Source: Calycina herbarum (Eukaryota > Ascomycota > Leotiomycetes > Helotiales > Pezizellaceae). From it: DNA of 64,000 bases. The stretch lies in assembly GCA_001414485.1 (NCBI GenBank), contig LLEY01000003.1, positions 372,001 to 436,000 on the forward strand, given 5' to 3'. Positions 49,577 to 60,205 of the stretch are shown here, in pieces. A program made the position numbers and the translations under genes. The notes under the pieces are model-generated. The model was not told where the DNA came from. It made no database searches and was given only the letters and a program-made list of their open reading frames with translations. Each line of letters opens with the position of its first letter. Position 1 is the first letter of the stretch.

Positions 49577-51437
49577 ACGTGGTTTATTAGTACTCTACGT
49601 ATATTAGTACTTTATATACTTTTCCTCTATCTTATTACTTTAGAATATAATTAAACAACTATAATATATTAAATTAACTAAAACTACTTAGAATCTAATA
49701 AACTAGATATATCTATAGCCTCTTAACAAGTTCGTATATTATAACCAGTCTTTCTATAAGTACTATACCGTCGTCTAGAGAGTTGTCTCTTATTTTACCT
49801 CCTTCTCTTAGAACGTCTATCGTGTTAAGTCTATTCCTCTGCCTCTTTTTAAGCTAATTCGTTCTACGTATTCTCTATAGTAAGTACACCTTCTTAATAG
49901 ACCAGAGTCTTTTTAGCCCTGCGACGCTTACTAAGAGCTTTATTTACTACTCGAAGAGTATAAACCTCTACTAATAAAAGAGTTACTTTATATACTAACT
50001 ACTCTATATCTTTTACTAACATAGTAACTATTTGAAAAATAAGCGTTAGCGAGCTTTCTTAATAACATATAATATAATTCTTAACTAAAGTTGTTTATAA
50101 AAGAGTATTAGTTAGATTATAAGAGGTCTATAAGACCTAAGAGTCGGTGTCTACAGAAGAGAGACTAGTAGATATAGAAGTTTATAATCGGATATCAAGC
50201 TTTAATATTATAGCTTAGAGATTAAAAAGTACTAAGCTAGCTCTATAGAATCTAGTCTAAGCGTTTTAGGCTATTATTAATTCTAAATATACTACTTTAA
50301 AAGCGAGAAAGAACTCGACCTTAGTAATATAGTTAATATAAGCTTTAATAAAAGTCTTAATTTAGCAACTATATACTCGTTTTAATATACTAAAATATCT
50401 AATATTAAGTAGCTAGGTAAGATAAGAAGAGTAAGAAGGTAGATAAAGAGTTATAATATTATAAGCTTTATAATACTCTTAGAATTCAGCTGATTTATAA
50501 CTCTTATATCTATCTAATACTAGTATTTAATATAGACCTCTTATACGAGTAGTAGTATACTTATCGAAGTACTAAAGCTATTCTAGACCTGTCTTATTAT
50601 TTATCTATCTATTATTTATAGGTTTAATAACCTAGTTATATAGAAGGCCGCTCTTAGTATACTAATTCTCGAGATAATTCTTCTCTTAAACTACTAAAAA
50701 TAGAAGTACGTCTTAACTCTCGCTATTTATATAAGTAATTACTATAGCCTATTCTCGATTACCTAGCTAAACTATCTTACCTCTACTACGTCGATCAGCG
50801 TGTATAACAACTATAGCTAGGCTTATAATACCTATTATAAAGCCTATCTTATCGAAGTTATAGAAGTTATAATCTAAAACACTATATTTTACTCTTATAT
50901 TCTTTATAAGTTGAAACTACACGCTAATAAGCTCTAGATCTTCGTATAAGACTCTTTAAAAGTCGTAAATACGATTAAAACACGTCTTTAATTCTAGTCG
51001 ACGTTATATAAATCGAGATACCTAGAGCTTACTAACGCGTCTTTCTTTCTACGATTTAAGAATATAATTCGCTATATCTTCTATACTAGCTAGCTAGAGC
51101 GTAAATCCTCTTATATCTAGATTAAGTATATATTAAATAATTACCTTCTTCTCTAGGTTATTTAATTTAAGATTTAGTAGTAGACGTTTATAAAAAGTAG
51201 TATAACTGTTTATTCGAAGTTAGAGCGTATATTTAAGAATATTATAGATTTTTATAATAGACTAATAACTTAGCTTTTTAGCTATATAGATAGTCTTAAT
51301 AGCTAAGATAATTCGTACTTCTTACGTTTGAATTTCTATTTAAAGCAGTTGAGAAAACGCGTGTTAAAGTTAGAGTATAGTTAGTAAGAGAAAAGTACGT
51401 AGAGTACTAATATACGTAGAGTACTAATAAACTACGT
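49577..51437 (-). mobile_element. Pogo-5, near-full-length pogo/Fot1-like transposon
   Basis: 1861 bp between TA at 49575-49576 and 51438-51439; inverted repeats start ACGTGGTTTATTAGTAC and ACGTAGTTTATTAGTAC. The transposase is on the minus strand (about 51350 to 49660), close in sequence to Pogo-2 and Pogo-6. It is heavily RIPed with no open frame of useful length. It is the last transposon before rad50. Confidence 0.88.
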
Positions 51438-51825
51438 TATAAGAGATTAGAGTTACTTTATTTATTTTAAAAAGTTTTTATAATAATAAAGTATAGATAA
51501 TTATATATAAATTATTTAATTACAAATCGCTAACCTCTAATTTACTACTAGGTGAATTGAGATTCGTCGTCTTGCCAATCCCCACTTTTCACATCACGTG
51601 TTGACCCGTCAAGAAGCGCGTCGCCCACCTGCAGAAACCTTTGAGGATTTAAGCAGCCTGACCATCAACCACATATCCCCTCCATTTCCTTCCCCACCAC
51701 ACCACCCTCTTCCACCAACACCCACCATCCACCCCTTCATACTTTCTATTACCCTCTTGTCATACTCGTTTACATCTGCGAAGCCCCCAGGGCATAAGAC
51801 AGTGCCTCTTTAGGCAGAAGACAAG
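51438..51825. promoter_or_regulatory. rad50 upstream region and right RIP boundary
   Basis: The first about 100 bp (to about 51540) is AT-rich and lacks CpA/TpG but matches no transposon I can name, so RIP may have spread past the repeat edge. From about 51545 composition is normal, with a CACGTG at 51595-51600 and a long C/T-rich stretch at 51675-51750, common in fungal promoters. It leaves only about 290 bp of unRIPed DNA before the rad50 start. Confidence 0.5.
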
Positions 51826-54800
51826 ATGTAAGCAAACGGATGCCTCCCATCCACACATCGCGACCATACTAACTGCTACCCAGGTGTAAGAGAAAACGAG
51901 AGAGCTCTGCTGAGATAGAGTATGACGCTGACATTGAAACCGCCGCTGCAGCTCAGATAGAGAAGTTACAGATTCTGGGGTAAGCAAGCTTGTTACCGTC
52001 CATGCTCCTACAAACGACTGACTATTTCTCTAGTGTTCGTTCCTTCAGCAACCAAACCCCCGAGATCATCCAATTCCATGCGCCCCTCACTCTGATTGTT
52101 GGATACAACGGCTCTGGCAAGACGGTATGCCTTCCGCCCCCCACATCCCTCTTCCCCTCACGCCAGCTTGACCACAAGCTAACCTCTGTTAGTCGATTAT
52201 CGAATGCCTTAAATATGCCACCGCTGGCGAATTACCTCCGGGTGCAAAGACCAATGGTGCCTTTGTACATGATGCCAAGGTAGGAAAGAATTAGAGTGAG
52301 AGGGTGCGGACTGGGCTAACATCGTGGCAGCTCTGCGGAGAGAAGGAAGTCTTGGCACAAGTCAAGCTCCAGTTCAGAGATGCCAAACAGTCGAAATTGG
52401 TCATCACAAGATCCATCCAACTCACAGTTGCGAAGAATGGCTCAAGAAAGACCAAGACTCTCGATTGCAACCTGATGATGATGAGAGGAACCGAGCGAAC
52501 CAACCTCTCAAAGCGTGTTGCAGAAATGTAGGTCCAATTATTCAATCCTTATCATTGTTCACCAACGAATCGCCACCATATCCCGCTACACGAAAAATAA
52601 ATGGCTTTGTATTGATCTGGCTGACCAGAAAACCTAGGGATGAGCTCATTCCAAAATACTTGGGAGTGTCGTCCGCAGTCCTCGAAAATGTCATCTTCTG
52701 TCATCAAGATGAGTCTCTCTGGCCCATGAGCGAGCCTCTAATTCTGAAGAAACAATTCGATAAGATATTTGAAGCGCAGAAATACTCTAATGCGCTCGAA
52801 AACCTGAAGAAACTTCGAAAATCTCAGGCCGAAGACTTGAAGAAGCTCCGAGTTGATGAGGAACATCTCAAGGAAGACAAAGCCAGAGCCGACAGAAATC
52901 AGGCAAGATCTACACAGCTTGGGGACGAAATCGAGGCCCTCCGCGTTCAGATGGCTGACCTGAACGCACAAATCGAAACTGCGTCTCATGATGCGACGAA
53001 AAAACTAGAATATGCCACGAACGCTGCACGCCATGTGAATGCGCTCAGCAACAAATCCCAACAAGCAAACTACATCAAGCATAACGTCGATGAATTAAAA
53101 GCCAATATGACGGAACATACCGAATCAGACGAATGGCTCGAGCAGACACTTGCTAAATACGAAGAACGAATGGCAGAGTTCGAACGGGAAATCGCAAAGT
53201 ATCGAAATCAACACAAGGAAGTCGGCGCTGCGATTGAGGAAACTGAGAAGCAATTGTCGCAGAAGCAATCCGAAAAAGGTCAATTCATAGCTGAGAAGGA
53301 AAACTATGAACGACAAGTTGAGTCGCGACTTCAACTCGTCAGAACCTCAGCACGCCAGCATTCCATGCGAGGATTTGATGGAGATCTTGATGATGGTCAA
53401 GTTAGAGAGTTTGTTGCCAAGATCCAGAGAATTTCTCGTGAGAAGGACCGTGAGTTGGAGAAGATTCGAAAGCAGATGGACGAGGAGCTTCAGGCGAAAC
53501 AAGACGTGCTCACCAACCTCGAAACCAAGCGAGCTTCTCGAACTGGGGAGAAGACAAGTGCTCGACAAACCATCGCCGGCAACGAGAAGAAGGTCACATC
53601 CAATCAGCAAAAGATCAAGTCGATTGCCATGGATGAAGGAACAAACGCTGCCCTGGAGTCTTCTTACCGTGACATCAAGGAACGCCTGGAATCTCTGCGC
53701 TCTGAATATGAAGTTGCGGATTGGGACAATAACATTAGGAAGGCAGAAAGCGAACGACGTGAACTCGGTGCAGAATCCGCGAGATTAAGAACCGAGCTCA
53801 TTTCAAGCAACAAGCTCGCAGAAGCCCTGGCCCAATTCCAACTCGTCAAGAAGGAAGCAAAGGATCGACAAGCACGTCTCGACACCATGCAATCCACCTA
53901 CCACGACCAGTTATCTGCAGTAATTGGACACAACTGGACCCTCGATTCTTTGGAAGAGAAATTCGAGGAAGCTGCAAGCAAGCGTGCCACCGTTGTTTCC
54001 GATGCCAAGAAGAAGCAGGAGGAGCTCAGTCGGGAGTTGAATGGCCTTGATTACAAGCTCAAGACAGCTCGCGATAACCTTAAGCGCAAGAAGGATGATG
54101 TGCGTAGATTCTCAGATATGGTAATGAAGTCTATCACCAGAGGCGAGGATGGTTCCCCTATTGAGACCATTGACGAGTATCCCAGAGAGCTTGCAGACCT
54201 GGAGTCACTACGAAATGAAGCTCAAGCATCACTTGACAGTCAAGAGATATCGGCAAAATTCTTTACCAATGGAAAGAAATGCATCGAGAACCGCAACTCC
54301 TGCTTGTTGTGCGAACGATCATTTGCCAACGGCCCGGAAAAGTCAAAGGCACTTCAGCTCATCGAAAAGCGACTCCTGGAGGTGACACAGCAGAACTTAC
54401 AGACTCAGCTTGACGAATATGAAGAAGACCTTAAGACGGCAAACGCAGCTCGCCAGCAGTACGACTCCTACAAGACACTCTCCGAAGTTGACATTCCGTC
54501 ACTGCAAAAGGATGTGAAGAAGATCGAGTCGGAAAAGAAATTGGTTGTCGAAAGTTTAGAAGAGCAAGATCTTGTGGTTGCTGATGCCGTTTCCAGTCAA
54601 CACGACCTCGATAGTCTTGTCAAACCTGTCGGCACCATCACGCAGTGCAAGAACGACCTCGTCAAGTATGACGCTGACATTGCCCGACTTTCATCTCAGC
54701 AAAAGATGTCAGGCAGTTCTCTCAACACTGAAGAACTTGATCAACAAAGCACGGCTTGTGAGGAGAGCATCCGAGCACTCGACTCCAAACTCAACAAGCT

Positions 54801-56217
54801 ACGAAGCGACGAGAAACAAGCAAGTTCCTCCATAAATCTTTTGGAGAAGGAGGAAGGCGAAGTCTCTCAGAAGCTCAGTTCTGCCAAGTACCAATTGGAA
54901 AAGAAGCAGTCATTGTCTGATGAAATCAAGGATCTTCGGGACAGCACTGCGAAACTTCGTGAATCAATGCAAGTAGCTGACGCCGAACTCGAGTCTCTCG
55001 CTCCAGAAGTCGCAAAGGCCAAGGCTTCGTACGAGGATGTTCAAAGTCGGGGTCGTGCCAAGGAAAAGCAGGTCCAGAACGATAAAAACGACGTTGCCAA
55101 CAGTGTCCACAAATTCAAATTGATCGATGACAACATCAATCAATACCTCGAGAATGATGGACCAGGAAAGCTGGCTTCCTGCGAGCGTGCCATCACCCGG
55201 ATCGAGCAACAGAAGCAAGATTACATGGCTGAGCAACAGGAAATTACCAGAAAAGGCAATGCCATTCAGAAACAGACTGCTGACAGCGAGAGCAACCGCA
55301 AGAGCATTACTGAAAATATTCGCTATCGAAACGGTCTGAAAGAACTTAGGCAATTTGAACGCGAAATTGCCGAGTTAAAGTCGAAGAATGTCGAGGATGA
55401 TTATGAGCAACTCCAAGCCGAAGCAGATGAGGCCGCCAAGGATCATCAAGATTTGGTGGCCCGGAGAGGTCCCATGAGCGGTGAAATGAACGCCAAGGAC
55501 CAAGAGCTGTTGCGATTGATCGAGGAATGGGATAAATATTACAGTAACAGTAATGAGCAATACCGAGAAGCTCATGTCAAGGCGGAACTTACAAAGGCTG
55601 CAGTCGATGACATGGCCAAGTACAGTGAGGCTTTGGAGACTGCCATCATGAAGTATCACTCTCTCAAGATGGAGGAGATCAATCAGATTGCGGGTGAGCT
55701 TTGGCAACGTACTTACCAAGGCACCGATGTCGATACCATCATGATCAAGTCGGAGAATGAGAATTTGACCTTGAAGCGAAGCTACAACTATCGTGTTGTC
55801 ATGGTCAAGGGGGATGTGGAGATGGATATGCGAGGACGATGCAGTGCTGGTCAAAAGGTTTTGGCTAGTATTATTATCCGACTTGCGCTGGCTGAGTGTT
55901 TTGGTGTTAATTGTGGTGTAAGTGTTACATTTCTTTCCCTTGCGCGACAAAACTAACTGTATTTCCAGGTCATCGCCCTCGATGAACCCACGACTAATCT
56001 CGATACCGACAATATTAAAGCCCTCGCCACCTCCCTCCACGCCATCATTCAAGCTCGTCGTCACCAGTCGAATTTCCAACTCATCATCATCACTCACGAT
56101 GAGGAATTCCTCAAGGCGATGAACTGTTCTGATTTCACCGAGAGCTTTTGGCAAGTCAGTAGGAGTCGGGAGCAGAAGAGTCAGATCAAGCAGTGTGCTT
56201 TGAGTACTATTATGTAA
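51826..56217 (+). CDS. rad50: DNA double-strand break repair ATPase Rad50
   Basis: SMC-like ATPase of the Mre11-Rad50-Nbs1 complex, which senses and processes double-strand breaks and acts at telomeres. Proposed exons: 51826-51827, 51884-51979, 52034-52124, 52193-52279, 52331-52527, 52638-55917 and 55969-56217 (1333 aa; family about 1310). All introns are GT-AG; introns 1 and 6 contain consensus branch sites (TACTAAC, AACTAAC). Intron 1 splits the start codon AT^G; the frame upstream has a TAG, and no other in-frame ATG precedes the conserved [12 protein letters not shown]. Walker A is at 56-63 (GYNGSGKT), followed by Ser where Thr is usual. The zinc hook CLLC is at 713-716 between two long coiled coils. 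The signature motif SAGQK is at about 1225 and Walker [12 protein letters not shown], starts at about 1253. The whole frame is undamaged although the RIPed nest ends about 300 bp upstream. Confidence 0.97.
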
Positions 56218-56820
56218 GAGAGGAGGATTTACTATGGGAGGTTGATAGGGGTTACGGATGGCTTGGTTGTATGTATGCTATGAGTTGATGGATTTCTGTT
56301 TGGTCGATGGCGTTTTTTTTACATCATACTGGTGCTGCGCATATTGCTTTGCCTTTTTAATGAGCGTACGGAAGCATTTTTGCATGTATTTGTTGCTTTG
56401 GTGTTTTTTTAGCCATGGGCCTAGGGCTTAGGGCGTTAGGGATTTGTGGTATTTTAGTATTTGGTAGGGAGATCTGGGAATGAGATTCTTCTTCTACTAT
56501 GTTTGTGTGTGTGTCTTGAGTGATGATCTTGTAGATTAATTGATGTGAGATACCATTGTTGATGTTGAGGTGTTTAGAGAGTGAAAGTGAGTGATAAATG
56601 GGGGGGATAAGTAAACAAACAAATAAGCGAGGACACTGCGTCGTGACTGGTGATTTTTTGTGTCGCATTAGAAAATTCCAGAGATGACTGGAAATATCTT
56701 GAGACTGCAGTGGGCTGATAAGGCGGTGGCAGAGACCTCAAAGAAAAGCGCCTGCCTCAACAACCCGCGCTAAGTCCGTAAGCTTTTGCTTTTCAAAAAA
56801 GTTTTGAGAAGGATACTGAT
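56218..56820. other. rad50 3' flank
   Basis: No convincing gene. T-rich tracts at about 56312-56320 and 56403-56411 are candidate 3'-end regions for rad50. The minus-strand frame at 56668-56357 lacks any domain and looks like chance. Confidence 0.4.
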
Positions 56821-56830
56821 GTAAAGCAGG

Positions 56831-57278
56831 GGCAAATTTGGCAAAAAGAAGGAAGCAAAGAAGCCAGTTCCCAAACGAGACCGCAGACCTGTACCAATCC
56901 CTCCCACCCGGTCAAGCTTCTACCTGGATCTCCCTTGGAATTCTCTTTATCCTGAGAATAACGAGTTCCGCGAGCAACGCCGCGCGCGTCTTGCTCAGGA
57001 GGAAGAGGAGAGAGAGGAAAGAGGGGTGGAAATGACGGCTGGACTCCCCCCCTCGAGCACTCACACCATTCCACCTCGACCAATACCGTCCTGAGAATCG
57101 CACCAGCACGCCGGGGGGTAGGCCTGCCTACCGATATGTGAGACGGGAGGAGTTTGTTACTTCGCCTGTTGCACCAGCTACTTTTGCTGGGTCTCTGGTT
57201 GCGGGACGGGAGACGGAGGAGGTTGCTGCGGAGAGAGAGAGAGCGAGGAGGGTACTTGTTGGGGAGGGGGAGTTGTAG
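56831..57278 (+). pseudogene. Unrecognised small charged protein, apparent frameshift at a C7 run
   Basis: A plus-strand frame with good coding character begins after a TAA at 56822-56824 and reads GKFGKKKEAKKPVPKRDRRP, then SFYLDLPWNSLYPENNEF and an Arg/Glu helix. It runs to seven cytosines at 57046-57052. Removing one C would join it to a second frame (RPAYRYVRREEFV, then an Ala/Glu/Arg helix) that ends at TAG 57276-57278. Both halves are basic, low in hydrophobics and similar in style, so one gene with a one-base insertion is the simplest reading. A sequencing error in the homopolymer, or a short intron, is also possible. No in-frame ATG starts it; an upstream exon is likely (acceptor-like AAAGCAG at 56823-56829). 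I recognise no family. Confidence 0.45.
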
Positions 57279-57533
57279 AGCGGGTTTTTTGTTGTTTTTG
57301 TATGTGGGATTTTTCGTCTACGGGCCACGGATGTTTTAGGGGAGTGAATTGAGATTTGTTTGAGTAAGGTTCTTGAAATGATTTTGTTGCTCTAGATAGG
57401 TGGGAAAATTGAGTTGAGAGAATGATTTTACTAGAATTGATGAAATGAAGAGATAACGTTCGCGTCTAAACTTCGTTTGGGAATTTTCGTTATTCTAACC
57501 GGTTAGCAAAATTAAGATCCGCGAATAAAGTTA

Positions 57534-59393
57534 ACGTGGTTTATCAGGACCCCGGTCATATCAGGACCCCGATCAATTTTCCTTGGCATATAACTTTGAA
57601 CTCAAATAACTTAACTATAACATATTAAATTAACTCTTCATAATCGGAGTCTAATATACTAGATATATCTATAGCTTCTTAACAAGTTTGTACGTTATGA
57701 CTAGCTTTTCCATAGGTTCTATAGTGTCGTCTAGACGGTTGCCCCTCCTTGTGACTACCTCTCGCTACACGTATATCGCGTCGTACCTGCTCATCTACGT
57801 CTTTCTGGGCTATAATATCCTGTGTATCCTCTATAATAAGTGTACCCCCTTCATAGACACGAGCCTTTTTAGCCCTCTGGCGTTTGCTAAGAGCTTCATT
57901 TGCTGCCCGAAGTGTACGTACCTCGGTAGACAGAAGAGTCATCTTATGAACTATTCGCTCTATACCTTTAGCCAGCGCTGTAACTGTCTTAAATAGAGGG
58001 GTTGGCGAGCTTCTCTGATAGCGAGTAATTCGATTTCGTATAAGAGTTGACTGTAAAAGAGCTTCTGTTGGGTTAGAAGGGGTCTAAGATTCCTATGGGA
58101 GGGTGTTAGTAGTAGAGGGTCTAGAGGGTGTTAAAGTCTGTAACTTTATATCAAGCTTTGAAATCACTGCTTATAGATCAAAAAGGCACTAGGCTAGCTC
58201 TACGGAATCTAACCTAAGCGTTCTAGACTGTTATAGATTCCCTATATGCTGCTATAAAGGCTAGAAAGAACTCTACCTTAGTAATGTGGTTAATGTGAGC
58301 TTTAATAAACGTCTTAATCTGTCGACCGTATACTCGTTTTAATATACTAAAACACCTAATATTAAGTAGCTGGGTTAGATAGGACGAATAGGGAGGCAGT
58401 CTAAGAGTTACAATGTTATATACCTTATAGTACTCTTGGAATTCGGCTGATTCGTAGCTCTTATGCCTATCTAATACTAGCATTCGATATAGACCCTTTG
58501 CTTAAGTAGTAGTGTGCTTATCGAAGTGTTTTAGCTATTCTAGACCTGTCTCGTTGTTTGTTCATCCGTTACTTGTCGGTTTAATAACCTAGTTGTATAG
58601 GAGGCCGCTGTCTGTATACTAATTTGTAAGATAATTCTTCCTTTAGACGACTAAAAATAGAGAGACATCCCAGCCCTTGCTATTGATATAAGTAATTGCT
58701 ATAGCCTATTCCCGATTGCCTAGCTGAACTGCCTTGCCTCTGCTACGTCGATCTGCACGTGTGATAACTATTATAGGGTAAATCACACTTATTAGAAAGC
58801 TTGTTTCGTCGAAGTTATAGAAATCGTAATCTAAAACGCTGTATTTCGCTCTTATATTTTATATAAGTCGGAACCACGTGCTAATTAGGTTAGGATCTTT
58901 GTATAAGGCCCTTTAGAAGTCGTAAACGCGATTAAAATGCGTCTTTAACCCTAGTTGTTGTTATATAAATCGATAAGCCTAGAGCTTACTAACGCGTTTT
59001 CCTCTCTACAACTCGAGGATAAAATTAGCTATATCTTCTACACTAGCTAGCCAAGGTATAAACCCTCTAGAATCTATATTAAGTATATTCTAAACAATTA
59101 CTTCTTCTTCTATCTTAGACAATTTAAGGTTTACTGGTTAACGGTCGGCTAGAGGAAGGTAGCCGTTTATTCTATTGTTAAGTATAGAATAAGGTATTCT
59201 GTAGAACTTTGTAGCTTTCTGTCGACTTAGCTTTTTAGATGTTCGAATTGCCTTAATAGCTAGAATGACTTTTGATTCTTTAGTAACAATAGACATAGTA
59301 GAAGGTTAAAAAAACGCGTGTTAAAGTTAGAGGGTAGGATTTCGGGAAAATTGATCAGGGTCCTGATATGACCGGGGTCCTGATAAACCACGT
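57534..59393 (-). mobile_element. Pogo-6, lightly RIPed pogo/Fot1-like transposon
   Basis: 1860 bp between TA at 57532-57533 and 59394-59395. The terminal inverted repeats of about 48 bp are almost perfect (ACGTGGTTTATCAGGACCCC). CpA and TpG remain common in it, unlike every pogo copy in the main nest. The length matches Pogo-2 and Pogo-5 within one base. Confidence 0.93.
57625..59296 (-). pseudogene. Pogo-6 transposase (HTH-CENPB, DDE_1), inactivated
   Basis: It starts at ATG 59296 (MSIVTKESKV) and ends at TAA 57627-57625. An HTH of the psq/CENP-B type lies at the N-terminus (KLSRQKATKFYRI). The first catalytic Asp is kept in YNFDETSF near 58825, and the second in MLVLDRHKSY at 58483-58454. 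The third, expected in PLDIGCFS, reads LLNIRCFS near 58390, so Asp has become Asn. The C-terminal tail has KRQRAKKARVY near 57870 and a partial knuckle at about 57700. Several TAG codons, plus one net frame change between 58483 and 57942, inactivate it. Such transposases cut at TA targets. Confidence 0.88.
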
Positions 59394-59566
59394 TACTATA
59401 ATTAATAAAATAAAAAGATTACGTTCGTGTCTGAATTTTATTCAATCTTTTCTATTACTCGAGTCTATTAAAAAAATAGAAGTAGTTAAAGAAAGTTACT
59501 AGAATTAATAAAATATAGAGATAGTATTCTTATCTAAAGTCTTTTAAGTTTTTTCTATTACTCTAG

Positions 59567-60019
59567 TTATTTAAGATATCTAAAATAAGAGAATAAATTC
59601 TATAAGAAGAATTTAGAAATAGAGTATAAGAGTCTTCTAAAGAGTATATAATTGGAATATTACTTTAAATAAAAGCCTAGATAGAATATCTAGACTTCTT
59701 ATACTTATTAATAGATAAGAAGTTATTATAAGATAGAAAGAAAAGAAATTTTTATATAATATAGCTAAGTTTAAGTTGAAAAGCTTGTAGTAAAAGTAAG
59801 ATACTTATAGTTTATCTTAGTAGGTATTAGGAGGTCTATAGCACTTCTAGAGCTATATACTAGATATATCTATACCTTTTTAGAGAGAGTATAGAAAGTT
59901 CTAGAGTAGGCTCTCGATGCTATAAAAGGATCCTATAGAATGCCAGGTACGAACTATCACAACGTGATTCGAGACGTAGAAACTATGTTCTAGCGCTAGT
60001 ATATAAAGTCCTACGACTA
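59567..60019. other. AT-rich, partly RIPed debris
   Basis: No gene. Composition is intermediate: CpA and TpG are reduced but not absent. It contains short frames only. It may be a decayed transposon interior, but I cannot name one. Confidence 0.4.
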
Positions 60020-60205
60020 TTAGAGAGAGTTGGAACTCATTGTAACGGCACGAACCGGACACTACTATGGAAGAGGCATATGGGAGTGCGTTCGAATAGA
60101 ATTGCATGTACGGATACTAGGCTCTGATACAAAGGAAAAGACCAAATTGGTCCTTTCCTCAAGAGAGAGTGAGAGCATCTATATACAAGAGGGCCGGACA
60201 ATAAC
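60020..60205 (-). mobile_element. Copia-type LTR/leader remnant, little RIPed
   Basis: On the minus strand, TATCAGAGCC (60120-60129) resembles the tRNA-Met primer-binding site of Copia elements. Upstream of it is a short LTR-like segment that begins TGTTATTGTCCGGCC near 60205 and contains TATATA. Downstream is leader sequence with an ATG near 60040. The same sequence, RIPed, is at 49406-49574. No pol follows, so this is a terminal remnant. The LTR limits are guesses. Confidence 0.4.

Larger units (their letters stand above)
6440..51540. mobile_element. 45-kb RIP-saturated nested transposon block
   Basis: Nearly every CpA and TpG has become TpA across this interval, while CpG is partly retained (for example 11200-11700 and 35140-35230). 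That is the signature of repeat-induced point mutation, a pre-meiotic genome defence of filamentous ascomycetes. Reading TAG/TAA as former Gln/Trp codons recovers Gypsy, Copia, Tad1-LINE and pogo proteins throughout. No intact host gene is visible. The layers, boundaries and target-site duplications are listed separately. Such blocks are normally H3K9-methylated heterochromatin; that is an inference here. Confidence 0.95.
57435..59566. repeat. Two to three 104-bp tandem units split by Pogo-6
   Basis: Copies of a segment starting TTRATRAAAT, running through ACGTTCGYGTCTRAA and ending near TTATTCTA/CTATTACTC, begin at 57435, 59401 and 59505. Allowing for the 1862 bp of Pogo-6 plus its duplication, the first spacing is 104 bp, the same as the second. 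Units 2 and 3 are progressively more RIPed. Confidence 0.5.

Noticed and set aside
6440..51540. Starship-type giant element or other cargo-carrying element as explanation of the 45-kb block
   Set aside because: No tyrosine-recombinase captain gene and no cargo genes are visible; every recognisable piece is a retroelement or pogo transposon with its own target duplication.
6440..51540. AT-rich centromere core
   Set aside because: The AT-richness is explained by RIP of identifiable transposons. Some ascomycete centromeres look like this, but the location between wc-2 and rad50 and the size alone do not support it; CENP-A mapping would be needed.
55375..56154. Long minus-strand frame of 259 codons over the end of rad50
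   Set aside because: It is the antisense of the conserved Rad50 ATPase domain, including intron 6; the Ile/Leu-rich translation is typical of a shadow frame.
56793..57083. Minus-strand frame of 96 codons downstream of rad50
   Set aside because: It lies antisense to a plus-strand frame with better coding character, and is Pro/Ser/Gly-rich because it is the complement of Arg/Glu-rich codons.
60020..60205. tRNA gene suggested by GGCTCTGATACAAAGG
   Set aside because: The motif reads as a Copia primer-binding site on the other strand; no cloverleaf can be drawn around it.
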